The notes: generated by a model from the sequence alone, not told the origin. A DNA stretch of 64,000 nucleotides from Alkalibacter saccharofermentans DSM 14828 (GCF_900128885.1 NZ_FQTU01000005.1:89724-153723); one strand, 5' to 3'; positions 25,984 through 34,422 are shown, counted from the first letter of the stretch. A program made the numbers and translations.

Positions 25984-26748
25984 ATGTTTGCCCAGGAAAG
26001 GCTCGACAAGATATATCAAAGAATCTGCCAGGACGGCAAGGTTTTTGTAAAAAAGCTTAGTGAAGAATATAAGATTTCAGAAGACGCCATCAGAAAAGAC
26101 CTTAAAGTATTGGAAAAGCAAGGAGTAATACAAAGGACCTACGGAGGAGCCATATTGAAGAAACAGCTTGTTTCTTTTTCTACAGTTAACGACAGGAAGG
26201 ACCCTGCTGTGAGACCTGTAAAAAAAATCATCGCTCAAAAAGCTTTTGATGCTTTAAAGAAAAAAGAGACAATAATTTTGGACATCTCCACCACCAACAT
26301 GGTTCTCGCCGAGCTTATCCGAGACTCCGGACTGGAACTAACGGTTATATCAAATTCAGTGGATATTTTATACATTTTATCTAAAAGCAAGTCGGTGACT
26401 CTAATCAGCCCCGGAGGCATGTTCTTTCCGGACGCCGGAGGGTTTGTCGGCAGCGAGACCATCGACTCCATAAAAAAGTACAACGTCCAGAAGGTTTTTA
26501 TAGGAAGCTGCGGCATCGATCTTGAGACCGGAAGCCTAACAACCTTCAATGTGGAGGACGGCAACACCAAGCGGGCATTCATAAACGCTGCCAGGGAGGT
26601 TTTTCTCGTTATGGAAAACAAAAAGTTCTTTCACGAAGGGATTTACAAGTTTGCCGAACTATCTCAAATTGATACAGTCATAACGGAAGACTTGCCATCA
26701 AAGACCATTCAGAACCGATTGAAAAAATCTAAAATAAAAATTTTATAG
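25984..26748 (+). CDS. DeoR/GlpR family transcriptional regulator
   Basis: A 254-residue DeoR-type regulator: N-terminal helix-turn-helix (residues ~5-57, EEYKISEDAIRKDLKVLEKQ and the family tail RTYGGAI) and a C-terminal sugar-phosphate isomerase-like sensor (TIILDISTTNM, VISNSVDILY, GGFVGSETIDSI). Members usually respond to a phosphorylated sugar. It lies between the divergent glycyl radical operon and a Gfo/Idh dehydrogenase with which it is co-transcribed, so it probably controls both. The ATG of MFAQERLDK follows GGAGG; the frame is open 30 codons earlier across the promoter but lacks homology. Confidence 0.92.
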   Translation: MFAQERLDKIYQRICQDGKVFVKKLSEEYKISEDAIRKDLKVLEKQGVIQRTYGGAILKKQLVSFSTVNDRKDPAVRPVKKIIAQKAFDALKKKETIILDISTTNMVLAELIRDSGLELTVISNSVDILYILSKSKSVTLISPGGMFFPDAGGFVGSETIDSIKKYNVQKVFIGSCGIDLETGSLTTFNVEDGNTKRAFINAAREVFLVMENKKFFHEGIYKFAELSQIDTVITEDLPSKTIQNRLKKSKIKIL

Positions 26749-26758
26749 GAGGATTAAT

Positions 26759-27886
26759 ATGCAAAAAATCAATTTAGGGATAGTAGGATATGGAGGAATA
26801 GCAAAAATCCACGCTATCGGATTGTACGCCATGAAGACCATGTTTGAAGACATGGAATATTCCCCGGAGCTATACGCGGCAGTGAGCAGCAAAAAAGATC
26901 TAGGGTTTCCAGGTTTTGAATACGTAACATCAGATCTTCAACAGTTGTTGGATGATCCCGAGGTTCATGCACTGGATGTATGCACACCTAACTTTTTGCA
27001 CTACGAGCAAGGAACTAAGGTTCTGGCGTCGAAAAAACCCCTGTATATGGAAAAGCCCGTTGCAAAAGACATACACCATGCCAAGGAGCTTGCTGAAATT
27101 GCCGAAGCGTCACAAATAGTCAATCAGAGCGCTCTCATGTATAGATTCCTTCCGGCTATCGCAATGGCAAGGGATTTAATTGCCTCCGGAAAAATCGGGG
27201 ATATAATCCACTTCAGATTCGCTCTTTATCATAAAGGATATTTGGATTCCCAAAGACCAATGTCCTGGAGGCTCTCTCAAGACAAGGCAGGTGGCGGAGC
27301 CCTTGTGGATTTGGGGATTCATATGGCCGATTCGGTAAGGTTCCTGCTAGGGGAACCACAAAAGGTGATGGCCCAGACGGATATCTACTACAAGGAAAGA
27401 TATGCAGATGCCTCACGGACCCACAAGGTGCCATCAGAGGTGGATGAATGGGCTCTTTTAAATCTGGTGATGGAAAGCGGGGCCAAGGGCACTTTGGAGG
27501 TGTCAAGGATTACCTCAGACCTTAAGGAAGATACAATTATAGAGATCTACGGAAGCAAGGGGAGCATCAAAATCCATTCCGACGATGTGGATTTCCCCAC
27601 CGTTTATCTTCAAGATACAGGGGTGATGGAAAGGGGCGCAGTAAAAGCTGAAGGCAACTTTGCTAAATACCACAAGACTATATATCCAAGCCATAAATTC
27701 GACCTGGGTTGGATGGTAAATGCCCATTTGGCGTCCATGAAGAACTTTTTAAACAACGTAAATGCGGGTAAAATCCTCCATCCGGAAACTCCCACCCTTA
27801 AAGAGGCCTATCTGTCCCAGCGCATCATCGCCCTGGCCTATGAATCCGTTGAGAGGGATAACAGCTGGATCAGCTTCGATAATTAA
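26759..27886 (+). CDS. Gfo/Idh/MocA family oxidoreductase
   Basis: A 375-residue NAD(P)-dependent sugar dehydrogenase/reductase. The N-terminal Rossmann motif GIVGYGGIAKIH and the catalytic-lysine motif MEKPVAKD (Lys99) identify the family; GGGALVDLGIHMADSVRFLLG gives the second conserved active-site region. Substrates in this family range from inositol and glucose to 1,5-anhydrofructose. It follows deoR after 10 bases with GGAGG, and faces a PflD-like enzyme gene. A role in feeding an anhydrosugar or other polyol to that enzyme is possible but not shown. Confidence 0.88.
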   Translation: MQKINLGIVGYGGIAKIHAIGLYAMKTMFEDMEYSPELYAAVSSKKDLGFPGFEYVTSDLQQLLDDPEVHALDVCTPNFLHYEQGTKVLASKKPLYMEKPVAKDIHHAKELAEIAEASQIVNQSALMYRFLPAIAMARDLIASGKIGDIIHFRFALYHKGYLDSQRPMSWRLSQDKAGGGALVDLGIHMADSVRFLLGEPQKVMAQTDIYYKERYADASRTHKVPSEVDEWALLNLVMESGAKGTLEVSRITSDLKEDTIIEIYGSKGSIKIHSDDVDFPTVYLQDTGVMERGAVKAEGNFAKYHKTIYPSHKFDLGWMVNAHLASMKNFLNNVNAGKILHPETPTLKEAYLSQRIIALAYESVERDNSWISFDN

Positions 27887-27928
27887 TACACTTTATTTAA
27901 GCCAGTGGACCCGGCTGGTCAAAAAAGC

Positions 27929-27956
27929 ATCCCTTGCTTGATTTCAAGCAAGGGAT
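27929..27956. terminator. Bidirectional terminator, 13-bp stem
   Basis: ATCCCTTGCTTGA / TCAAGCAAGGGAT around a TT loop, flanked by A6 and T-rich sequence, between convergent genes. Confidence 0.9.
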
Positions 27957-27965
27957 ACTTTTAGT

Positions 27966-29387
27966 TTACGCTGATTCTTTTATTATATTTTCATCGATCT
28001 TAATATCATCAGCCCTTTTTTCTTTCCTGTTGGTCAACCCTTGAGCATGACTGGTGTCCAAATGCCGCATCTCTCTGATCAAAAATACTGCCGTTACCAT
28101 GGAGGCTAAAAGATCTGCCAGGGGCATGGATGCATACACTCCTTTAAGTCCGAAAAATCTGGGTATTATCAATAAAGCGGGAATCAAAAAGAAGAACTGC
28201 CGGGACAAGCTTAAAAACGAAGCGTGCTTAGGCTTTCCTACCGCCTGGAAATAATTTGATCCAACTACCTGGAATCCAATCAATGGCAGCATGGAAAGGC
28301 TGATTTTCATCTGCAGCTTTCCGATTGCGATAAGCTCCGCATCCGACCTGTTAAATATAGAAACGAGCTGTTCCGGAAAAAGCCTAGTCGCCACAAAACC
28401 AAAAGTCGCTATCCCAACAGCCGCCATTATCCCTAGCTTGAGGGCTTCCTTGACTCTGTCGTATTTTCTGGCGCCGTAATTATAGCCTATAATTGGCTGT
28501 ACGCCCTGATTTATGCCAAACATTGGCATAAGTATCAAGGTGATGACGCTGATCGTTATCCCCATGCCGGATATGGCCACATCGCCACCGTACTCGAGGA
28601 GGCTTTGGTTTAGCACCATATTCTGGAGACTGCTGGCAATCTGCATCGCAAAGGGAGCGAATCCCAGGGTTGCTATTAATTTAATTGTCTTCATTTCTAG
28701 GCGCATGTTGCTTTTGTGAATCTTCAATAAGCTTTTTCCGCCGAAAAAGTAGTAAAGCACCCATACCATTGAAACCGCCTGGGATAAAACAGTGGCAAAC
28801 GCCGCCCCTTTCATTCCCCAACCAAAGGTGAAAATAAATATAGGATCCAATACGATATTTATCCCTGCTCCTATGAGCATTGTCTTCATTGCAATCTGCG
28901 GATTCCCCTCTGCTCTTATGAAGTTGTTCATCCCAAAGCTTAAAGACTGGAATATGTTCCCTGCAAGTATAATCGTCATATAGTCTTTTGCGTAGGGCAT
29001 TATTGCCTCGCTTGCTCCGAAAAATCTAAGCATTGGCTCCAAAAATGCAAGCCCCAAAACTGTAATCGACAAGGCAACTCCTATAAAAAGCACGAAGGCA
29101 TTTCCGAGAACCTTCTCTGCTGCTTCTTTCTTTTGCTCACCTAATCGTATCGATATGATTGAATTCGCACCAAAGCCTATCAACATCGAAAAAGCCATCG
29201 CTATGAGCATCACCGGAAATCCTACCGTAGTAGCACCTATTCCTAAAGATCCTACCCCGTTTCCGATGTATATTCTATCTACTAAATTGTAAATGGCATT
29301 TACGAGCATTCCTATTATTGCAGGCACTGAAAATTTAATGAGAAGCTTCGATACTTTAGCTTCCCCCAATTGTGTAGCATTGTCCAT
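27966..29387 (-). CDS. MATE family multidrug/cation efflux transporter
   Basis: A 473-residue membrane protein with two homologous six-helix halves. The N-terminal KLLIKFSVPAIIGMLVNAIYNLVDRIYIG and the mid-protein RAEGNPQIAMKTMLIGAGINIVLDPIFIF are signatures of the NorM/DinF-like MATE group, Na+- or H+-coupled exporters. The second-half segment GINQGVQPIIGYNYGARKYDRVKEAL is equally typical. The hydrophilic C-tail (~30 residues) is slightly longer than usual. No MarR/TetR gene adjoins it, but an inverted repeat lies in its promoter spacer. GAGGAG precedes the ATG. Confidence 0.93.
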   Translation of the reverse strand: MDNATQLGEAKVSKLLIKFSVPAIIGMLVNAIYNLVDRIYIGNGVGSLGIGATTVGFPVMLIAMAFSMLIGFGANSIISIRLGEQKKEAAEKVLGNAFVLFIGVALSITVLGLAFLEPMLRFFGASEAIMPYAKDYMTIILAGNIFQSLSFGMNNFIRAEGNPQIAMKTMLIGAGINIVLDPIFIFTFGWGMKGAAFATVLSQAVSMVWVLYYFFGGKSLLKIHKSNMRLEMKTIKLIATLGFAPFAMQIASSLQNMVLNQSLLEYGGDVAISGMGITISVITLILMPMFGINQGVQPIIGYNYGARKYDRVKEALKLGIMAAVGIATFGFVATRLFPEQLVSIFNRSDAELIAIGKLQMKISLSMLPLIGFQVVGSNYFQAVGKPKHASFLSLSRQFFFLIPALLIIPRFFGLKGVYASMPLADLLASMVTAVFLIREMRHLDTSHAQGLTNRKEKRADDIKIDENIIKESA

Positions 29388-29424
29388 GTTTCATTCTCCT
29401 CGATTATGCATTTTAACTGAAATT

Positions 29425-29444
29425 AATTAGAGTGCTAACTAATT
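29425..29444 (-). promoter_or_regulatory. Inverted repeat in the MATE gene promoter
   Basis: AATTAG-8-CTAATT lies between a -35-like TGGACA and a weak -10-like TTAATT on the minus strand. It could be a MarR-type operator. The GAGTGCTAA inside it recalls half a CIRCE element, but the partner half is missing. Confidence 0.35.
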
Positions 29445-29504
29445 GTCCATAATATTATTCTACTAGCAACCTCTACCAAAATCAAGGACTTTTGCGCATA
29501 AGTT

Positions 29505-31334
29505 CTATTCTATTGCAACATATTCTTTTTGAATGTTTTTGACCACCAGGGTGGTGCCTTTGTAAAATCTGCCTTTTATATCTCCTTCGCCGTCTAGGAC
29601 CTTGCAAAAGGTGGCGATTTCGCTTGGGGCGCCAACTACTCCTGCATTGATTTGTTTTCCCGCTATGATGGTCCCGCCTTTAACGACGCTGCTTGATTTC
29701 TCGCAGATTACTTTCCTTCCCGCCATAAGGTTAGACTGGTAACTTCCTTCTCCGGTTATTATTATGTCTCCACTGGAATTTACAGTAGCGCTTTTAGCGT
29801 ACTTGACTCTAAGTATCTTAATGTCCTTCAGCTCTTCATCCATTAGGTTTTTATAGTCCTTCAACGTCTGATATATTTCTTTAAGCTCTGCAAATCCCAG
29901 CCGATGCAGCAGCTTCATTTCCAAGAATGCGTGCAGGATTGATTTTTTCAGTTCGTTTAATGTTTCAAGCTGAGAGATATTCATGGAGACTGCGCTTCTT
30001 TCCATTTCCTTTATCAATTCATCGAGATTATCCTTTCCTATGTTTATAATCTCAAGAATTTCTCTTTCATCCTTTACTTCGACCTGATGGAGGCCTTTGA
30101 ATATCTTTTCGATTTCTATTGTCATTTCTTCCACGATATTGACTATCACGTGAAAAATACTGTTTTCATCTCCTGCCTGCAGCCTTCCTCCTACGACCTT
30201 TCCCTCTACGTCGATGTTTTGCATGGCAAATATTTGGGAATGATGCACAGAACCCATAATCTTTACGTTTCCCGTAGCCCTTATCACCATGTTATCCTGG
30301 ACATTTCCCTTTACTACTACATCCCCGTCAAAATCGATATCATCAGTATCCTTGTCCAGATCGCCGATTACTGTCAGCAGCGGCATCACGCCAATTTGAC
30401 CGTTTTTGCCAAATGGCCTTCCGTCTACAAGGGAATACAGCTCATCTCCCCTTTTTTCTGCCCCTTTTCCAGGGATAAGTTCCTCATCTTCAACAGGCAA
30501 TACCTCTATGATCTCACCTAGGACGTTCATCCCTGGATATCCCATTATTGCAGGCATGATCTTTTTAGCCAAAAGATCTCCTTTTCTCACTATCGGCTCA
30601 AGCCCTTGCAAAATCTCCTTATCTCTTAATTCTTCACAGTAATAAAATTCTGTCTTTCTGCCGGCAACGGGGCTTTTCCCCTTTGCCGCAACGACCTTTA
30701 CAGTCTCCTTTGCTTCACAGCCCTCTCTTACTGCAGCTTCGTCTATAAGCTCTCTTTTTATGCCATAATCTACCAATGTCGATATGCACTCTTTGAAAGA
30801 AACTTTTTTCGGTTCTACAAGGTCAAACCCCGGCTCAAGAACTGTTTTTCTTGATTTTGGAATATCCTTCAAATGAAAACGTTTGCCGTATTTTCGCTCA
30901 ATGGTCAAATAAGCGCAAACTTTATCATTTGAAAATTCCACTTCTAAATGCTTTTCTGCCGGTATATCCTCAAATGCAAAGCTGACCTGATCCTGGGCGC
31001 TTAAAATCGTATTGACGGATGCCTTCTCACCGTTAAGGAACGTGTCCATCTGTGGACCTTTAATGAACACGGAGGGTTGTGAATCCTTGCCTGTAGCATC
31101 CGTTACCGCTAGCTTTCCATCAATGATTTCTACATGGCCGTCCCTGTTGTTCGGATCTTCTTTTATTTCGGATTTAACCTTTTCTATGTTGAATTTGCCG
31201 CATTTTTTAACCAGGCCCACCATTTTTGTCGATGGACTTTCAAGTTCCTCAATCCTAAGCTCTTCCTCGCTGCATTTAAAGTGCTTTACAGCCCTCTCCA
31301 TGGCTTCCCTGCTGCTCATCGTCTCAAAAATCAT
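29505..31334 (-). CDS. FapA family protein (DUF342) with Jag-N-like start
   Basis: A 609-residue cytosolic protein. The first ~50 residues (SREAMERAVKHFKCSEEELR...KMVGLVKKCGKF) resemble the Jag_N domain. The centre contains FapA/DUF342 features: GKSPVAGRKTEF, DLLAKKIMPAIMGYPGMNVLGE, GDELYSLVDGRP and a right-handed beta-helix region (VVVKGNVQDNMVIRATGNVKIMG). A helical hairpin (~430-520) precedes a second beta-helix part. FapA proteins influence surface polymer or flagellar assembly in some bacteria, but the biochemical role is unknown. The ATG follows GGAGGG; a GTG five codons earlier overlaps it. A c-di-GMP riboswitch and terminator precede the gene. Confidence 0.85.
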   Translation of the reverse strand: MIFETMSSREAMERAVKHFKCSEEELRIEELESPSTKMVGLVKKCGKFNIEKVKSEIKEDPNNRDGHVEIIDGKLAVTDATGKDSQPSVFIKGPQMDTFLNGEKASVNTILSAQDQVSFAFEDIPAEKHLEVEFSNDKVCAYLTIERKYGKRFHLKDIPKSRKTVLEPGFDLVEPKKVSFKECISTLVDYGIKRELIDEAAVREGCEAKETVKVVAAKGKSPVAGRKTEFYYCEELRDKEILQGLEPIVRKGDLLAKKIMPAIMGYPGMNVLGEIIEVLPVEDEELIPGKGAEKRGDELYSLVDGRPFGKNGQIGVMPLLTVIGDLDKDTDDIDFDGDVVVKGNVQDNMVIRATGNVKIMGSVHHSQIFAMQNIDVEGKVVGGRLQAGDENSIFHVIVNIVEEMTIEIEKIFKGLHQVEVKDEREILEIINIGKDNLDELIKEMERSAVSMNISQLETLNELKKSILHAFLEMKLLHRLGFAELKEIYQTLKDYKNLMDEELKDIKILRVKYAKSATVNSSGDIIITGEGSYQSNLMAGRKVICEKSSSVVKGGTIIAGKQINAGVVGAPSEIATFCKVLDGEGDIKGRFYKGTTLVVKNIQKEYVAIE

Positions 31335-31349
31335 ATGCAATCCCTCCAC

Positions 31350-31472
31350 AAAAAGGTCAACCCAAAGGCTGCCTTATAAAATTTTAGTTTACAGACTATA
31401 TTCCGGCAACCCGACCATCCTATCCTTCGGCGTAAACTCGTAGCTTTGCGTCACCGCCCTTCGACGGTTTTA
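31350..31472 (-). promoter_or_regulatory. Cyclic di-GMP-I (GEMM) riboswitch with terminator, before fapA
   Basis: Minus strand: the P1b hairpin ACCGTC-GAAG-GGCGGT with a tetraloop, then GACGCAAAGC (the A-rich c-di-GMP pocket), a second helix, and GGATGGTCGGGTTGCCGG, which carries the tetraloop receptor and 3' P1 strand of GEMM-I. A hairpin AAGGCAGCC / GGTTGACCTT with T5 (31350-31375) follows just before the ribosome site. GGCAGCC can pair alternatively with GGTTGCC of the aptamer, which would make an OFF switch. The 5' P1 strand is AT-rich and weak, so ligand response is uncertain. Confidence 0.82.
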
Positions 31473-31493
31473 TTTTTTTTTATATTTTATAAA

Positions 31494-31522
31494 ATATTAT
31501 CATAATGCAATTTAAGTGTCAA
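31494..31522 (-). promoter_or_regulatory. Promoter of the fapA riboswitch transcript
   Basis: Minus-strand TTGACA (31517-31522), 17 bp, TAATAT (31494-31499). The start point falls about 15 nt before the aptamer. Confidence 0.7.
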
Positions 31523-31528
31523 AAATAT

Positions 31529-31756
31529 TCATTCTTTGACTATGTCATCGTCCACCTTCCTTAATTCGACGCTTTTTATCTCGTTTATGAACTCCTCATG
31601 ATAAACCTTGTGTGAAAACAGCTTCTTGTAACCTGCTTCTTTCGCGCAAGCCTCTTCCGTCTCAAAATGAAATATCGTATAAGCCTTTAACTCTTCTAAT
31701 TGATCAAAGAAAATCCCTCCTCTTATCTGTGCTCTTATTGTCTTTATCGGATCATT
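31529..31756 (-). other. Orphan open frame (about 75 codons) without a canonical start
   Basis: An open, protein-like frame reading NDPIKTIRAQIRGG, FFDQLEELKAYTIFHFE, TEEACAKEAGYKKLFSHK and VYHEEFINEIKSVELRK, ending in TGA. It begins right after the TGA-TAG pair that ends the GGDEF-EAL gene, in the same frame, and contains no ATG, GTG or TTG. An AGGAGG with a TTG eight bases on lies inside, but that TTG is out of frame. It may be a damaged small gene or a lost C-terminal extension. I do not recognise its family. Confidence 0.4.
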
Positions 31757-31762
31757 CCTCTA

Positions 31763-33793
31763 TCATTTAACACGCCATGAAAAATATTTATCGTTTTTCT
31801 CACTCAATGACACCAATTCTTCCATTATGCTCATGAACTCTCCGCTGGGCATGGGTCTTCCGAAAAGATACCCCTGTGCTATGTCGCAATTGTAATTTTT
31901 GATAAGCTCAAACTGGTCTTTAGTCTCCACTCCCTCTGCCACGACAATGAGTCCAAGCTTGTGGCAAAGCTTGACTACCGACTCAAAAATGATTTCAGTT
32001 TCCTTATCCTCGCAGATCTGCATAATAAACGTGCGGTCTACCTTTACGATATCGATAGGAAGCTTAAGCAGATGCGTAAGGGATGAATATCCAGTTCCGA
32101 AATCATCCAATGCTATCATAAAGCCCAGGGATTTGAGCTTGTTAAGGGTATCGATTGCGTGACCCAGATCTTTGATTACTGCAGTTTCTGTTATCTCTAT
32201 TACTACGTCCCATGTTTGAAGCTCGTATTTATTGACGAGATACTGAAGAAAGTTCACCGTATCAGGTTCCGCCAAGCTGATTCCTGACATGTTCACGCTC
32301 ATCTGAATATTTTCATAACCGACCTTTTTCAGATGTTTTTTCTGTTTACAGGCCGTCTCAAATACCCACCTCTCGATGCTCTTTATATATCCGGTTTCTT
32401 CTGCAAAAGGTATGAATTCTACCGGTGAGACAAACCCCTTTGAGGGATGCTTCCACCTTATAAGGGCTTCCGCCCCGATTATCCCGCAGCTTTTAACATC
32501 TATCTTGGGCTGATAATAAAGCTCAAACTCTTCACTTTTAATGGCCTTTCGGATCTCCCGGCCTAGCTCCATGAACCTAAGAGTCTTATCCCCCATCATT
32601 TTTTCATATGAAACGTATCTGTTCTTTCCGGATTCCTTGCACCAGGTCAGAGCGATGTCGGCTTTTCTTAAAAGAGTCGCATAATCCTTGCCGTCCGTAT
32701 CATAATCCGCTCCCCCCATGCTCACGGTTACAAAGTATTCCTGCCCCATGTAAATCCACGGTTTTCTGACATTCATAAAGACATTTTCAGTCAGGGACAA
32801 CAGCTCCTCCTTTTCATTGTACAAAACTAGGCATACAAAGCTGTCTCCGCTTATCCTCGCATACAGACCTGTTTGGCTGATGTAGCTTTTGATTATTTTA
32901 CCGATGTGTCGGATCAGCTCGTCCCCGGCCTGATGGCCTAGAGTGTCATTTATGTGCTTTATATCGTCAATATCAAGTATTATAAGCACAGCCTTCTTTT
33001 CTGTATTTTCAATTTCTTTAGCAACAAGCTCTACCTTTTCTTTGAAAAGCGTTATATTGGACATCCCCGTCAAGTGGTCATAATAAGCGAGCTTGTGAAG
33101 CCTCTTTTCCATTTCCTTTCTATCTGTGGTATCAAGTCCAATGGCTATTATGCCTGCCGCATTTCCATATTCATCATGGTATATTTCGTTGTTCCAAAGC
33201 ACCTCTGCCACTTCTCCGTTTTTCTTTTTGATGGGGGCTTCGTTATTTTTTACTTTGAAATTATTTTTAATCTTAGAAATTATCTTTCTGCTGTTTTCTT
33301 CGTTCCCTTGGGTACTTATCAGCTCCACCACATCTTTTCCTATGGCTTCTTCCCTGGTATATCCCGTTACCAGTTGAGACCTTGGATTAAATTCCACTAT
33401 TTTGTTGTCCATGTCAAATGCAACTATCATCACAGGCGCCTCGTGGATTATGGTTCTCAAATAATCGTTGTCGGTCTTAAGCTTCTGCTGAAGGTATAAG
33501 CTGAATACATTTCTTTCTTCAAGGAGCTTATATCCTTTTTCAATCTCTGCAGCCATCTCGTTATAACGTTTTAGATGCCTATAGGAAACTGCGACAAAGA
33601 AGAAAACCCCCAGCATCAGAATCCCCCAACCGGTTTGAATGGCATATCTGCCTTCAAATTTTATACTCGAAAAAGCAGTGATCACAAAACCTGCAAGAAA
33701 ATAAAGGCCGACAACTTTACCGGCCTTTATCCAAGGAATTTTATAGTGACTGTTATTTTTTACAACTTGAGTATCCTCGTTTGTTTGATTCAA
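31763..33793 (-). CDS. Membrane PAS-GGDEF-EAL protein, GGDEF degenerate
   Basis: A 676-residue protein: two membrane helices (~25-70), a coiled coil, a PAS domain (DYLRTIIHEAPVMIVAFDMDN..., ending GLDTTDRKEME), a GGDEF domain and an EAL domain. The cyclase motif reads ARISGDSF: the glutamate is replaced by serine, so synthesis is probably lost and the domain may bind GTP as a regulator. The EAL domain keeps GAEALIRW, EITETAV, DDFGTGYSS, KVDRTF and VVAEGVET, so it should hydrolyse c-di-GMP. The start is a TTG with AGGTGGG five bases upstream. A chemoreceptor pseudogene ends 25 bases before it. Confidence 0.9.
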   Translation of the reverse strand: MNQTNEDTQVVKNNSHYKIPWIKAGKVVGLYFLAGFVITAFSSIKFEGRYAIQTGWGILMLGVFFFVAVSYRHLKRYNEMAAEIEKGYKLLEERNVFSLYLQQKLKTDNDYLRTIIHEAPVMIVAFDMDNKIVEFNPRSQLVTGYTREEAIGKDVVELISTQGNEENSRKIISKIKNNFKVKNNEAPIKKKNGEVAEVLWNNEIYHDEYGNAAGIIAIGLDTTDRKEMEKRLHKLAYYDHLTGMSNITLFKEKVELVAKEIENTEKKAVLIILDIDDIKHINDTLGHQAGDELIRHIGKIIKSYISQTGLYARISGDSFVCLVLYNEKEELLSLTENVFMNVRKPWIYMGQEYFVTVSMGGADYDTDGKDYATLLRKADIALTWCKESGKNRYVSYEKMMGDKTLRFMELGREIRKAIKSEEFELYYQPKIDVKSCGIIGAEALIRWKHPSKGFVSPVEFIPFAEETGYIKSIERWVFETACKQKKHLKKVGYENIQMSVNMSGISLAEPDTVNFLQYLVNKYELQTWDVVIEITETAVIKDLGHAIDTLNKLKSLGFMIALDDFGTGYSSLTHLLKLPIDIVKVDRTFIMQICEDKETEIIFESVVKLCHKLGLIVVAEGVETKDQFELIKNYNCDIAQGYLFGRPMPSGEFMSIMEELVSLSEKNDKYFSWRVK

Positions 33794-33818
33794 TTAAACC
33801 CACCTTTCCGGAATCATC

Positions 33819-34157
33819 TTATTTAAAAATATCTATCAACTTGCTGAGCATTTCTGCCGATTCAGTACGGAATTGGTCACTGAAGTCACGCTATCCAAAG
33901 CTCCGCTCATATCTTCAACTCCCGCACCTATCTATTGGGTTTTTAAAGATGTAGCGTTCATGTTCGATGCTATTGACTGGACTGCGCTTGATATCTCTTC
34001 ATTAGAGGCGCTTAACTGATGGGCCATCGATCAATGCCCTAGGACAAGTCATTGCATCATTTTCGTATTGGACTCCTTTTTCTACCAGCAAATCATAAAC
34101 CGTTTCTACCCGTTCGTCAATGAATTCCAGAATGTTTCGTGTATTTTCCGATAACAT
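33819..34157 (-). pseudogene. Methyl-accepting chemotaxis protein, decayed C-terminal part
   Basis: The minus strand gives recognisable chemoreceptor sequence broken between frames: ILEFIDERVETVYDLLVEKG in frame one, then LSASNEEISSAVQSIASNMN and, past an in-frame TAG, IGAGVEDMSGALDSVTSVTN in frame two, and finally ESAEMLSKLIDIFK with its own stop in frame three. The LSAS...EEISSAV...SIA and final EMLxKLI...F pattern is that of MCP signalling-domain C-termini. Two frameshifts and a stop codon make it non-functional, and the central signalling hairpin is missing. Confidence 0.85.
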
Positions 34158-34170
34158 ATTCTATATTTTT

Positions 34171-34356
34171 TTATAAATCAAGGTATTTTTTAATTTCATT
34201 GATATATTTTTCCCCGGATCTTTCTCCGTAGAGTATCATGCTCAAATAAACTGGAGAGAAACCCAATTCCTCCGAAAGCTTCTTTTGCGTAATATTCAAA
34301 TCGGTCAGCTTATTCTTTACCTCGATTCCAAATGTGGTTAATTTTCTTTTTTTCAT
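34171..34356 (-). CDS. Small XRE-like helix-turn-helix protein
   Basis: A 61-residue protein with a helix-turn-helix of the lambda-repressor/XRE type: NKLTDLNITQKKLSEELGFS followed by VYLSMILYGERSG. Proteins of this size and sequence occur as phage- or element-derived regulators in Firmicutes. The start chosen is the ATG after GGGGG with six bases between; another ATG two codons earlier abuts that site. A good promoter precedes it. Its targets are unknown; the ATGCAT-rich region upstream is one candidate. Confidence 0.75.
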   Translation of the reverse strand: MKKRKLTTFGIEVKNKLTDLNITQKKLSEELGFSPVYLSMILYGERSGEKYINEIKKYLDL

Positions 34357-34422
34357 GCCCATCCCCCAGTATTGAAACGATTTTTGTTTTGGTTTCGAAA
34401 AAACTTTGAAAAACACATTATA

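Noticed and set aside
29431..29439. GAGTGCTAA, half of a CIRCE heat-shock element
   Set aside because: The partner TTAGCACTC is absent at the required spacing and the gene is a MATE transporter; the sequence is better read as part of a 6-8-6 inverted repeat.
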